From the NCBI RefSeq assembly GCF_000317145.1, contig NC_019697.1, positions 186,001-250,000 on the forward strand: a stretch of DNA of 64,000 nucleotides. The letters are read 5' to 3'. Below the pieces are notes generated by a model, which was given only the letters and a program-made list of their open reading frames with translations, did not search any database and was not told the DNA's origin. The position numbers and the translations under genes were made by a program. The DNA comes from Chamaesiphon minutus PCC 6605. Lineage in GTDB: Bacteria; Cyanobacteriota; Cyanobacteriia; Cyanobacteriales; Chamaesiphonaceae. Shown in pieces: positions 9,679 through 18,620 of the stretch. Position 1 is the stretch's first letter; the number at the start of each line of letters is the position of its first letter.

Positions 9679-10317
9679 ATGAAACTAATCACCACAGCCA
9701 GAACTTTATTGACTTTTACTACCGCAGTCAGCATCCTCTTGGGCGGACAATTAGTTCGATCGCAACTACCGCCAGTAGTCGATAATACACCATCTGATTT
9801 AGTCGTCAACGATCGATCGTCTAATAGCTCTGGATCGGGATTGAGAGTTAGTTGCCAGGGTCTGCAAACAATCGTCCAAAAAGGCGATCGGCAAGCCGTG
9901 ATGTTGAGTTGGAATTATGATGGCTTTGGCAGAGAATATACTCCTGAAAAACGCTGCCAGATCGTGTCAGAACGCCTCCAGCTAGCTGCCGATCGGAATG
10001 GTGGTACTTTTCAAGATTTACAGTTAGCCAGCGGGGTAGTTAACTCACAAACGGTAATTTGTGCATTGTCATCTCATAGTAAATGCAATCGCAGAAATAT
10101 GTTATTCACACTCAAACCAGAAAATGCTCGCAATCCCGAAAGTGTGATTCAAAAAATGTTAGTTTTTGCCCAAGATGGCAGTGCTTATATTAATGAAAGT
10201 GCTACCAACAGCAGACCGCAAGTCACTACTAACTTGGGAACTTGGGAGCAGAAAGCATTTCCACAGTCTCAAAATGCTTCCACACCCAAGCGCAGAAATA
10301 ACAATACTGGCTTTTAG
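9679..10317 (+). CDS. COP23 domain protein (circadian oscillating protein-like)
   Basis: The protein has 212 residues with an N-terminal signal peptide (~1-28). The COP23 hallmark is the stretch around EYTPEKRCQIVSERLQLAA, preceded by SCQG and followed by VICALSSHSKCNRRNMLFTL; four cysteines fit the family. COP23 was described as a membrane-associated cyanobacterial protein with circadian abundance. Its biochemical role is unknown. It lies in a same-strand run with the secreted protein upstream and PrxQ 48 bp downstream. Confidence 0.8.
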   Translation: MKLITTARTLLTFTTAVSILLGGQLVRSQLPPVVDNTPSDLVVNDRSSNSSGSGLRVSCQGLQTIVQKGDRQAVMLSWNYDGFGREYTPEKRCQIVSERLQLAADRNGGTFQDLQLASGVVNSQTVICALSSHSKCNRRNMLFTLKPENARNPESVIQKMLVFAQDGSAYINESATNSRPQVTTNLGTWEQKAFPQSQNASTPKRRNNNTGF

Positions 10318-10365
10318 TCAGAATTAAGCTAAAATATTTCGATATATAAAAATAGGCATATCGAA

Positions 10366-10833
10366 ATGAATATCGGCCAATCTGCACCCACATTTACCGC
10401 ACCCGATCGAGCAGGCAAGAATATGAGTCTGGAGGATTTTAAGAGTCAATGGCTAGTACTATATTTTTATCCTAAAGATAATACTCCGGGTTGTACGACT
10501 GAGGCGATCGAATTTACCAGTAAATTACCCGATTTCCAGGCACTCAATACTCAAGTTGTCGGTATCAGTCCCGACTCGATCGCCTCTCATGGTAAGTTTA
10601 TCGATAAACAGAAACTAGGGATAATTTTACTCAGCGATCCCGAACATCAAATCGCCGAAGATTACGGAGTCTGGCAATTAAAGAAATTCATGGGCAAGGA
10701 ATATATGGGCATCATTAGATCGACTTTTCTGATCGATCCGATTGGCAATGTTGCCCACGTTTGGTCGAATGTCAAAGTCAAAAATCATGTCGATAGTGTC
10801 TTAGATCGAGTTAGATCTTTAGTCAATCCGTAG
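10366..10833 (+). CDS. Peroxiredoxin of the BCP/PrxQ family, one-cysteine form
   Basis: The protein has 155 residues. The peroxidatic site is FYPKDNTPGCTTEA with Cys43 and the conserved Thr and Pro; IRSTFLIDP supplies the conserved Arg strand. It reduces hydrogen peroxide and organic peroxides. Cys43 is the only cysteine in the protein. The resolving cysteine five residues later in typical PrxQ is Ile here, so reduction must involve an outside thiol. It sits 48 bp after the COP23-like gene. Confidence 0.92.
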   Translation: MNIGQSAPTFTAPDRAGKNMSLEDFKSQWLVLYFYPKDNTPGCTTEAIEFTSKLPDFQALNTQVVGISPDSIASHGKFIDKQKLGIILLSDPEHQIAEDYGVWQLKKFMGKEYMGIIRSTFLIDPIGNVAHVWSNVKVKNHVDSVLDRVRSLVNP

Positions 10834-10869
10834 GTTGGTTAGAGCGTAATATCTGGGTAATATACAGAG

Positions 10870-10898
10870 AGCTGTAGGGTGGGCAGTGCCCACCAGCT
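10870..10898. repeat. Palindromic repeat GTAGGGTGGGCAgTGCCCACC
   Basis: The perfect arms GGTGGGCA / TGCCCACC (10878-10885 with 10887-10894) are flanked by AGCT on both sides. Related copies are at 56475 and 56544. It lies between the convergent prxQ and egtD, where it could also act as a two-way terminator. Confidence 0.75.
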
Positions 10899-10925
10899 AC
10901 ATTTTGGGCAATAAAATCGAATAAT

Positions 10926-11969
10926 CTAAGGGCAATCATTCGCCAATAAACATTGACGCTGACACAGAATTAAACCAAACCATGACTGCGGATCTGTCCA
11001 AACTTTCAACGGTTGAAGCGCATGAGCTTCGAGCGTATCGGTTAGAGCAGGCAAATTAAATTTCCGAGAAATTTCGGTGTGAATGGTTTCGCCCGATCGC
11101 AAGGAAATTTCTAAATCGAGATCCTTGAGCTTGGCTGTCTGAGCAGTTAAACTTCTAAGATGCATTTCAATCTGGCTGGCGGTGGTATTAAAGAAGGCAA
11201 AATGCTCGAAATTATCGAGATTAAAATCGCCAGCGAAGCGGTGATTGAGATGGCGCAAAATATTGAGATTAAAAGCAGCAGTCACGCCTTGGGCATCATT
11301 ATAAGCGGCTTCGAGAATCTCGATCGGTTTTTGGAGATCTACCCCTAACAAGAAAAATTCACCAGGTTGGAGAGCCTCTTGGACTTGAGTCAGAAACAGA
11401 TCGCAGGATCGATCGTCTAAATTGCCCATCGTACTTCCCAAGAACATCAGCATCCGGTTTTGGATAATGCGAGGTGGGAGATTTGCTAGGGCGCGTTCGT
11501 AGGTACCCGCGACACCACAGACATTGAGCTGGGGATAATCATTTAATAATTGCAGGGCAGTGGTGCGAAGAATGCCAGCACTAACATCGATCGGATAATA
11601 ATGCAGGGGGTCTTCGAGTTGAGAGTAAGCTGTCAGTAATGTCTGAGTTTTTCGGGAACTCCCACTACCAAGTTCGACAAGTTCGCAAGCTCCCGTGAGT
11701 GCGACTATTTCGGAGACATAAGTATCGAGGATCGCTTGTTCGGTGCGGGTGGGATAATATTCCGGCAGATCGGTGATTTGCTCGAATAATTCCGAACCAA
11801 GATCGTCATAAAAGTATCGCGAGGGTAAGGTTTTCGGGTTTCTCCTTAAGCCATCGATAATATCGCTACCTCGTTGGCGTAGCCCCTCATTCTGAGGATC
11901 GATCTCTGGCAAGTCGGCATCTAGATTAATCCATCGCAGCCGTTCGTATTCTTTAATTTGAGTTTTCAC
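10926..11969 (-). CDS. egtD: L-histidine N(alpha)-methyltransferase (ergothioneine biosynthesis)
   Basis: The protein has 347 residues. Family features are GLRRNPKTLPSRYFYDD, LFEQITDLPEYYPTRTE, the SAM-binding ELGSGSSRKT, YPIDVS, FLGSTMGNL and the C-terminal EISRKF. It trimethylates histidine to hercynine, the first step to ergothioneine, an antioxidant thiol. The partner sulfoxide synthase EgtB is not in this window, although the two are often adjacent in bacteria. The N-terminal stretch NEGLRQRG is encoded by a short dispersed repeat (11869-11888), so this segment may be an in-frame insertion. Confidence 0.93.
   Translation of the reverse strand: MKTQIKEYERLRWINLDADLPEIDPQNEGLRQRGSDIIDGLRRNPKTLPSRYFYDDLGSELFEQITDLPEYYPTRTEQAILDTYVSEIVALTGACELVELGSGSSRKTQTLLTAYSQLEDPLHYYPIDVSAGILRTTALQLLNDYPQLNVCGVAGTYERALANLPPRIIQNRMLMFLGSTMGNLDDRSCDLFLTQVQEALQPGEFFLLGVDLQKPIEILEAAYNDAQGVTAAFNLNILRHLNHRFAGDFNLDNFEHFAFFNTTASQIEMHLRSLTAQTAKLKDLDLEISLRSGETIHTEISRKFNLPALTDTLEAHALQPLKVWTDPQSWFGLILCQRQCLLANDCP
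11869..11888 (-). repeat. Short dispersed repeat (GGCTACGCCAACG) inside egtD
   Basis: On the minus strand the core GGCTACGCCAACGAGG encodes GLRQRG of EgtD. Near copies are at 12192-12209, 13490-13510 and 14064-14082 (in purT). A weaker version, GAGGCTACGCCC, lies at 44804 before the ArsA gene. Confidence 0.6.
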
Positions 11970-12496
11970 GGAGGTTTTACCTTCTGATAGCGGATTTTGG
12001 TCGAAAGCGACGATCGTGTACTAAGCTACAAAACGATCTATCTCGATCGTAGCGAAATGTTTCTACCCATAACCATTTTTCGCGATAAAAACCTCCGATC
12101 GACATAAAAATAAGTAGGGATTGCCCTCCTTGTCGATCGATTTGGGTGCTTTAAGTTTGGCATTACGGGCGTTGCTGGATTCTCTTGCACAGAGGCTTCG
12201 CCAACGAAGTATGAAAAGCTAGAGAGGATAGCGGGGAGCGGGGAGCGGGGGAGAGGAATGTAAAAAATGATTATCATACCTAAAACCAGCAACGCCAAAT
12301 AGAGAAAAATTACCTGAAAACTGGGCGATGCTCCAACACAATCTTGGTTTGGCTGACTTCGATCGAATCAAAGGGGAAAGATGGGAAAATTTACAACATT
12401 CCCCTGACTTTCGCAGATAGTCTATTGATAATTGAATTTTTAGGGTGAATAGTTAAACTTCTGGTCTCTTTTAATTCAAGAGATTAGATAATGTAT
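11970..12496. other. Gene-free region, 527 bp, containing a MITE-like repeat
   Basis: No credible gene is present. It holds the small inverted-repeat element at 12168-12296. The rest (12300-12496) is AT-rich with nothing recognisable, and would contain the downstream end of the DUF218 gene and the egtD promoter. Confidence 0.5.
12168..12296. repeat. Small inverted-repeat element, copy 1 (129 bp)
   Basis: The perfect 11-bp terminal inverted repeats are GGCGTTGCTGG at 12168-12178 and CCAGCAACGCC at 12286-12296. Interior words ATGAAAAGCTAGAGA, GGGAGCGGGGAG and ATCATACCTAAAA are shared in order with 44444-44542, where a second copy overlaps the end of cofH. Copy 1 also carries the GAGGCTTCGCCAACG repeat. 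Confidence 0.75.
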
Positions 12497-13288
12497 TTAT
12501 AGCCAGCCTCGCAGTTTATAAACTACGATACCAATATATTCTCGGATCGATTGGGTTGTCAGAGATAAGCACTCTTCATTAGGAATAAAGCTGAGAATTG
12601 CAGCTTCAGTTTGACGGTTCGGTTGGTCTAATTCTAGCTGTGAAATCCGATAATCTGTCGGTGCTGCGATCGCATTAATACCCAAATGTTTGAAGATTGC
12701 CATCGATCGGGGCATGTGCATGGCAGAAGTAACTAGTAAAATGGTTTTAAAATTTTGCGTCAGCAATATTTGCCGTACATTGACCGCATTATCGCGAGTA
12801 TTAAAAGAATTAGCTTCGGGGATGATATCTTGCTGAGGTACGCCCATCCCGACCAATAATTTAGTCATATCATCAGATTCTGGACTACCACCACCTTTCC
12901 AGGTAATTCTACCCCCACTGACGATAATTTTTGGAGCCTTGCCCGCACGATAAAGAGTAGCACCATACCACACGCGATCGCCCGAATCGGCAAAATCGAC
13001 ATCGGGACGTGGGTAAGCTTGAGATCTAGTCGCTCCACCTAAAATCACGATTGCATCCGCAGTCGGTAATTCAGTTTTGGGAATATTTTGCCATTCTAAA
13101 GATTGCGCCAACCAATTACTCGTCCACGCATTCCCACTCAAAAATAAAATTATTAAAGCCGTGCCAATTGCCGCAGGTGTCCAACGCGATTTTATCCACC
13201 ATAACACCAGAGCGATCGTTAAGCAGAAACAAGTCGCACCCAGTGGGTAAAAAAACAGGGGCAGGAGTTTTGAAAAAAATAAAGACAT
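12497..13288 (-). CDS. DUF218/YdcF (ElyC/SanA-like) membrane protein
   Basis: The protein has 263 residues. Two N-terminal membrane helices (~5-30 and ~38-55) are followed by a DUF218 domain: ADAIVILGGATRS, DRVWYGATLYRAGKAPKIIVSGG, ESDDMTKLLVGMGVP, FNTRDNAVNVRQIL, LVTSAMHMPRSMAIF. E. coli ElyC and SanA relatives affect cell-envelope integrity, with the domain facing the periplasm; the exact reaction is unsettled. It is a single gene with heptamer repeats just before its start. Confidence 0.85.
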   Translation of the reverse strand: MSLFFSKLLPLFFYPLGATCFCLTIALVLWWIKSRWTPAAIGTALIILFLSGNAWTSNWLAQSLEWQNIPKTELPTADAIVILGGATRSQAYPRPDVDFADSGDRVWYGATLYRAGKAPKIIVSGGRITWKGGGSPESDDMTKLLVGMGVPQQDIIPEANSFNTRDNAVNVRQILLTQNFKTILLVTSAMHMPRSMAIFKHLGINAIAAPTDYRISQLELDQPNRQTEAAILSFIPNEECLSLTTQSIREYIGIVVYKLRGWL

Positions 13289-13593
13289 TTCAATTAGTTG
13301 ATAGTTGATAGTTGATAGCTAAATTTTATAACAAGGAATCGAACTTCAATCTAGCAATATCTTGACTGTCTGCTATCTCATCGCAATTCCTTAAATTACA
13401 GCCACATGCCATCGATCCCTCTCCTTTATAAAAGGAGCACGGGTGTGAAAAATCCCCTCACAGGAGCGGCGGTTTTATATCTGCTTTCGGAGAGGCTTCG
13501 CCAACGGAGGGAACCTCCGAATAAAAAAACCGACAAGATAGGGGTGCCATAAGGGCGGGGTGGGTGGAGCTACGCAGCAACGCTAACTGTTGA
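13289..13593. other. Intergenic region built from repeats
   Basis: It contains the GTTGATA heptamer block (13295-13318), a GAGGCTTCGCCAACGG short repeat (13490-13510), and GGGGTGCC...GGCGGGGTGGGT (13541-13575), related to 54304-54338 and to the reverse of 63621-63653. No gene was seen. Confidence 0.6.
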
Positions 13594-14781
13594 TTAACGA
13601 TCGACAACTTCAATTTTACTAGCTGCCTCAACAGCTTTAGCACGGGCTAATTCAGTAGTCTCTGCCTTAGCTAGAGCTACACCCATCCTTCGATAGGGAC
13701 GAGAGTCAGGTTTGCCAAATAAGCGCAGATCGACATCTGGCACGCTCAGAGCATCAGCGACACCACTAAAATAAATTAAATCTGAATTTTTGCTAGCTAA
13801 AATTACGGCACTAGCCGATGGAGCATATTGAATGATATTAGGAATTGGTAAACCCAATACTGCCCGTAAATGTAACTCAAATTCGTTTAAATTTTGAGAA
13901 ATTAGTGTCACCATCCCCGTATCGTGGGGACGCGGCGAGAGTTCGGAAAAAATTACTTCATCCGCAGTAATGAAAAATTCTACGCCAAAAATTCCGGCTC
14001 CACCGAGGGCATCGGTAACTTGAGTGGCGATCGCTTGGGCGGCTAAAAGTCGATTCTCGTTCCGAGAGGCTCCGCCAACGGGTTTAATTTGGGCGGGTTG
14101 CCAAGATTCCTGATAGTCGCCGCGTTCTTGACGATGTCCGATCGGCGGACAAAAGATTGTCGGTGCGTTCCATTGTTTGATAGTTAATAAAGTAATTTCA
14201 ATCTCAAAATCGATAAACTCTTCAATAATTACTTTATGAGTATCGCCTCTAGAACCGTCAATCGCATAATTCCATGCTGTCTCGACTTCCACCGCACTCG
14301 CAACTACCGATTGCCCTTTGCCAGAGGAAGACATGACTGGCTTGACAACATTAGGGAATCCAATTTCGCTAGCCGCTGATTGCAGTTCGGATAGTGTCGT
14401 AGCGTAGGCATATTTGGCCGTCCGCACCCCCAATTCTTTGTGAGCTAGTTCGCGAATCCGATCGCGATTCATCGTGTAGTCAGTAGCTTTAGCGGTCGGA
14501 ATTACCGTAATGCCACGTTGCTCGAATTCTAGTAATTTTTCGGTTCTAATTGCTTCGATTTCGGGAATGATATAGTCGGGTTGATGTTTGGAGACAACTC
14601 GTTCGAGATCGTCCGCACTTAACATCGAAATTACCTCGCATTCATCCGCAACTTGCATCGCTGGCGCGTGTGGATAGCGATCGACTGCGACGACATGATT
14701 GCCGAGCCGTTGGGCGGCGATCGTAAATTCTTTACCTAATTCACCCGATCCCAATAACATCAACTTTTTTGGTAGCTTCAT
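13594..14781 (-). CDS. purT: Formate-dependent phosphoribosylglycinamide formyltransferase
   Basis: The protein has 395 residues from the ATG at 14781; a GTG one codon upstream is possible. It is an ATP-grasp enzyme that formylates GAR using formate and ATP in purine synthesis. It shows LGSGELGKE near the N-terminus, [59 protein letters not shown] and [19 protein letters not shown]. After [10 protein letters not shown] there is an extra stretch, VGGASRNEN, about eight residues longer than the E. coli protein as I recall it. It is encoded by a copy of the short dispersed repeat (14064-14082). Confidence 0.95.
   Translation of the reverse strand: MKLPKKLMLLGSGELGKEFTIAAQRLGNHVVAVDRYPHAPAMQVADECEVISMLSADDLERVVSKHQPDYIIPEIEAIRTEKLLEFEQRGITVIPTAKATDYTMNRDRIRELAHKELGVRTAKYAYATTLSELQSAASEIGFPNVVKPVMSSSGKGQSVVASAVEVETAWNYAIDGSRGDTHKVIIEEFIDFEIEITLLTIKQWNAPTIFCPPIGHRQERGDYQESWQPAQIKPVGGASRNENRLLAAQAIATQVTDALGGAGIFGVEFFITADEVIFSELSPRPHDTGMVTLISQNLNEFELHLRAVLGLPIPNIIQYAPSASAVILASKNSDLIYFSGVADALSVPDVDLRLFGKPDSRPYRRMGVALAKAETTELARAKAVEAASKIEVVDR
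14064..14082. repeat. Short dispersed repeat inside purT
   Basis: GAGAGGCTCCGCCAACGGG on the plus strand matches the copies at 12192 and 13490 with one base change (TTC to TCC). Read from the minus strand it encodes VGGAS in PurT and keeps the frame. Confidence 0.7.
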
Positions 14782-14878
14782 CACGATTCGATCGCAAAAA
14801 TAATACTTTTATAGTTTAAGCGCGAATGGGGACTATTTGGCGGGGAGCGGGGAGTGGCGGAGAGGGAGCGGCGCAGCT

Positions 14879-14930
14879 AAAGCCTAAAACCTAAAGCCTA
14901 AAACCTAAAGCCTAAAACCTAAAGCCTAAT
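14879..14930. repeat. Heptamer tandem repeat (CTAAAGC/CTAAAAC)
   Basis: About seven alternating copies of a 7-bp unit lie between purT and the next gene, touching that gene's stop codon. The same unit makes up much of 49271-49340. Confidence 0.9.
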
Positions 14931-14931
14931 C

Positions 14932-15993
14932 CTAGCTCCAATGGACGATTGCTTCGATCGCCCAGCGGGGACAGCCCCGATGGGTGCTGACAGTTTTTTC
15001 GCTGATGATATTACCTTGAGCGTCGCAGACTGTCTCGGTTCTGACGACCGTTTCACCGTGTTCGAGATAGTTTTCGAGCACGGTGAGGGCATCGGCTCTA
15101 AGCTGTCGAGCTAGGGGCGAGATCTGACTGGTGAGGACGCTACTGCGATCTTCATCATACAGAGATGAATCTTGCGGTTGGCCGAAAGCCGAACTGGTCA
15201 TAGTAGAATTGAGGTCGAAATATAGGTTGCGATCGTCGTCAGGTGCAGCCTCAATAGCTAGTTTGGTAATAATCTTACCCAAGATATCGCTATCGGTGCC
15301 ACCATTAACAACGTTTTGGTGAGTGCTCAGATCGGCATCGCTCACAGTCGGGATTTTCCCTAATTTGGCAATCCAGGCAATCCGATCTCTAAGTGAAAAG
15401 GAAATTAGCCCCAACCGCGTTTGGATCTCTAATCGATCGTCAGTACAGATCGCTTGTTGAACTCGGTACCATTTCGATCGAGCGAGAATCAAAATATCTA
15501 ATCTTACCCCAGCAGTAGTGGATTCTTGTTGGTTTTCTTGCCACGTCTGCCACAATTCTTGTGCTAGTTCGTACCGGAGTGTATATCCTTCAGGAATATC
15601 GTACTTTTGATAGCGCATAAATCCGCGTTCGGCAGTAGCCGTATCGATCGGAATAAATTGGGATTCACTGATGATATTCTGGATGATTTGCCAGTATTTA
15701 CTATCTTTTTTGACGAGAATATAGTGCAATCTTGCTGCCACCTTATGGATGGCAATCAAGTCACCCGCAGGTGTCGATAATTGCAATGAGTTATGGGCGT
15801 AGTCAATGCGGAGGTGTTGATTGATTACCAATCTTTTTTTGCCTTGGGCAAATCTTCTGATAATCGTCTCATCATCCAACTTGTCGAGGTTATCATCAAC
15901 AAATCGATCGCGATCGATTTCCGCTCGTGGGAGTATGCCAATCTCGGCTTCGACAAGATTTACACTTTCATAAGTATTAGTATCGTCACTCAT
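14932..15993 (-). CDS. Hypothetical protein, 353 residues
   Basis: No family was recognised. It is a soluble, charged protein with no signal peptide or membrane helix. Notable segments are EIGILPRAEIDRDRF, GKKRLVINQHLRIDYAHNSLQLSTPAGDLIAIHK, a middle part with several Trp/Tyr (YWQIIQNII, ELWQTWQENQ), an acidic linker (~270-300) and a C-terminal VVRTETVCDAQGNIISEKTVSTHRG followed by CPRWAIEAIVHWS. It is divergent from the porin genes across a 646-bp gap. Codon use looks ordinary for the window, so it is probably a real expressed gene. Confidence 0.6.
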   Translation of the reverse strand: MSDDTNTYESVNLVEAEIGILPRAEIDRDRFVDDNLDKLDDETIIRRFAQGKKRLVINQHLRIDYAHNSLQLSTPAGDLIAIHKVAARLHYILVKKDSKYWQIIQNIISESQFIPIDTATAERGFMRYQKYDIPEGYTLRYELAQELWQTWQENQQESTTAGVRLDILILARSKWYRVQQAICTDDRLEIQTRLGLISFSLRDRIAWIAKLGKIPTVSDADLSTHQNVVNGGTDSDILGKIITKLAIEAAPDDDRNLYFDLNSTMTSSAFGQPQDSSLYDEDRSSVLTSQISPLARQLRADALTVLENYLEHGETVVRTETVCDAQGNIISEKTVSTHRGCPRWAIEAIVHWS

Positions 15994-16639
15994 TTTATTA
16001 GCTGCTAGATCGATGGTAGTTATGACTAGAATTGAGAAATTTAATCGAGATGGATACGATGAATTTATAGTATGTCCGTCAAAATCAACTGGGTTGCCAG
16101 AGCGATATCTGTAATATTTAAGTCGATCGAATTGTAATAATACGTTCGTAAATTACTAGTCATATACATGTTTAGCAAATCCCGCTCGCGAATTTTTTAC
16201 CAGTTGAGATCGGCGCAAGTGCATCCATACCGCTCGCTTGCCTAAACCGTAGCTAATTTACTAACGGTAAGATCGCCATGCCACGATCGGGAAGCGATTG
16301 CGCATGTATTATGACTACTCTCATTAGAATACCCAAAATCGATCGAGCGATTACATCGATCGGGAAGTTCTTTGACAAAGCCTCCCTCCAAGCCGATACA
16401 AACAGATCGAGATCGATCGATCCGGCAATTTTCTCAATTTTAGAGCAACTATAAGCAATTCCGATCGAGTTTGTAGCATTATCGGGATCGAGAAAATGTG
16501 TCGAAATTAATATGTGTAGACCAAATTTTGGTCATAGACTGTAAATGTCGATGCAGAAATTGACAAAGTTAGTAGCTACAGATGTAATTCGCTCTGTCTG
16601 TGTAGCCAAAAAATCTATTGTGAGGAACATATTAGTAAC
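15994..16639. other. Long divergent intergenic region before the porins
   Basis: No gene was found. A dyad GACCAAA-T-TTTGGTC lies at 16519-16533, about 107 bp before the first porin start, and could be an operator. GTGAGGAACA just upstream of that start (ribosome-binding element) is repeated before the second porin. An iron-responsive promoter is likely given the porin family, but I did not identify a Fur box. Confidence 0.4.
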
Positions 16640-18331
16640 ATGAACGATCGGTTATCAAAAAATCTTATATCTCCGCTCTTAATTGGTCTAGCTGTTTGGA
16701 TCGCGAGTATCTGCCCTACTGTGGCTAACCCGACTAACGAAGCAACCACCGAGCAGATCGAACAAGCTACACAAGCTACCGAAGTTAGACCTGGTGACTG
16801 GGCTTATCAAACGCTTCAAGCTCTAAGCAGTAAATACGAATGTGGTAATACCCCTGATGGTAAGAAAGTTCTATCGCGGGAAGAATTTGCAACTAGCCTC
16901 AATGGTTGCGTCCAATCGATCGAGCAATTAGTCGCCAGAAGAAAACCGCGTAGATCGATTAAAAGACGACGTATCGTCCCAGCTCCAGCAATCCAAACTC
17001 CGCCACCAGCAGCTCCAGAAGTTGTCGCGCCGCCACCAGAGCCAGCTCCAGTCGCGCCCCCCGAACCTCAAATAGAGCAAGAAGAAGCGATCTCTCAACA
17101 AGATCTCGACAGGCTCAGAGGATTGGTGCAGTCTTTTAGTGCCGAACTGCAAGCTGTAGATAATCGCCTCGTAGCTGTTGAGGATAAATTAGCTACCGTC
17201 CAAAAACAAGCTTTCTCCACCACGACAAAATTAAATGGTGAAGTAATCTTCAGTTTTAGCGGATATGGTGGTCGCAGTACTCCTGTTGGCGCAAATGGTA
17301 CAACTGGTAACGTCTTCTCCGATCGCGTCCGTCTTAACTTCGATACTAGCTTTACTGGAAAGGATCGTCTTAGAACCAGACTTCAGTCCCGCAATACCCC
17401 AGCCTTCAATGCTGGCGTCACGGGGACTAACATGACCCGATTGGGTTACGATGGGGACGAATCGAACAACACTAGTGTATCGGTGCTCAATTATGGATTC
17501 CCGATTTCTCCTGAGACCAGAATCGTCGTCGATGTAGTGGGTAGTCGTTACTACGACCACATGCCCTCATTCAATCCAATCCTCGCAAGTTCTGCTAACG
17601 GCTCAATTTCTCGGTTTGGTCGCTTTGACCCAGTTTTCCGTCTTGCAGGTGAAGGTGCAGCCTTAACTGTAAATCATAAGTTTAGCAATGAAATCGGTCT
17701 AGCCGTAGGCTATGCAGTTCCGAACCTAAATGCCGCAGCCAACCCTGCGTCTGGTAACGGTGTGTTCAATGGTTCTAATGCCATCATCAGTCAGTTGAGT
17801 TTTAATCCTAGCAAAGATCTAGGTTTCGGTCTGGTTTATGGTCGTGCTTACACCACCAATGGAGCCAATCTCAATGGTGGAACTGGTAGTGTTGCTGCTA
17901 ACAGTCCTTTTGGCGCAGTACCACTGACAGCTAATTACTACTCATTACAGACTAGCTACAAGTTAAGTCCTGGTTTTGTCTTATCTGGTTGGGCAGGTTT
18001 CACTGAAGCTAGTCGTCAAAATGGTGGTGGTAATGCAAGTACTAGTAATTATGCTATTTCACTAGCTTTCCCTGATTTTGGGAGCAAGGGTAATAACTTA
18101 GCATTCATCTTAGGAATACCACCAAAACTTAATTCTCGGACTGGTACCGGACTGGCATCTGCGGTGTCTGCAAACCCCGACACTTCATATCATATTGAAG
18201 CTCTGTATCGGGTCAAGTTGAGCGATAACCTGTCGATTACGCCCGGTTTATTGCTAATTACCAACCCCGAACACAATCGTGCTAACCCCACTGAGTATGT
18301 GGGCACTGTTCGGACTACCTTCACTTTCTAA
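16640..18331 (+). CDS. SLH-OprB type iron-uptake porin, copy 1
   Basis: The protein has 563 residues. A signal peptide ends near TVA-NP. An SLH domain follows (~55-105; DWAYQTLQALSSKY, LSREEFATSLNGCVQSIEQLV), then a basic RRKPRRSIKRRR patch, a Pro/Ala-rich linker, a coiled coil (~150-195) and an OprB-like beta-barrel ending in TTFTF with the terminal Phe typical of outer-membrane proteins. Cyanobacterial members bind the peptidoglycan layer through SLH and pass iron or small solutes. A GAGGAA ribosome-binding site sits 12 nt before ATG. It is a tandem paralog of the next gene. Confidence 0.9.
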   Translation: MNDRLSKNLISPLLIGLAVWIASICPTVANPTNEATTEQIEQATQATEVRPGDWAYQTLQALSSKYECGNTPDGKKVLSREEFATSLNGCVQSIEQLVARRKPRRSIKRRRIVPAPAIQTPPPAAPEVVAPPPEPAPVAPPEPQIEQEEAISQQDLDRLRGLVQSFSAELQAVDNRLVAVEDKLATVQKQAFSTTTKLNGEVIFSFSGYGGRSTPVGANGTTGNVFSDRVRLNFDTSFTGKDRLRTRLQSRNTPAFNAGVTGTNMTRLGYDGDESNNTSVSVLNYGFPISPETRIVVDVVGSRYYDHMPSFNPILASSANGSISRFGRFDPVFRLAGEGAALTVNHKFSNEIGLAVGYAVPNLNAAANPASGNGVFNGSNAIISQLSFNPSKDLGFGLVYGRAYTTNGANLNGGTGSVAANSPFGAVPLTANYYSLQTSYKLSPGFVLSGWAGFTEASRQNGGGNASTSNYAISLAFPDFGSKGNNLAFILGIPPKLNSRTGTGLASAVSANPDTSYHIEALYRVKLSDNLSITPGLLLITNPEHNRANPTEYVGTVRTTFTF

Positions 18332-18370
18332 CTGATTTAGAGCGGCAGTTTCCAGATTATAAATAGCTTA

Positions 18371-18405
18371 AAACAAGGGAAAGCAGATATTGCTTTCCCT
18401 TGTTT
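18371..18405 (+). terminator. Terminator after porin 1
   Basis: A perfect 15-bp stem (AAACAAGGGAAAGCA at 18371-18385 with 18391-18405) and a 5-nt loop end in TTT, about 40 bp after the stop. The two porins therefore probably have separate transcripts. Confidence 0.85.
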
Positions 18406-18620
18406 TGCTACTAAACTTGTTTGCTGGCGTTGGCATTGGCGTAAGTCGGTCTTAGCGACCGCCGTCTCGATCGATTATCGACCCAGTTGAATCTATATAC
18501 CATTTAGTCGATCCAAAAACTGTTAACTATCATACAGCATTCAAAAAATTAACACACTAGGATATGGCTGGAAACTGGTATGATACTTAACAATCCAAGT
18601 GTGAGGAACAGCTCGATCGA

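Noticed and set aside
12038-12298. 86-codon open frame on the minus strand
   Set aside because: It is made of the small inverted-repeat element and low-complexity G-rich words; it has no ribosome-binding site and no protein-like pattern.
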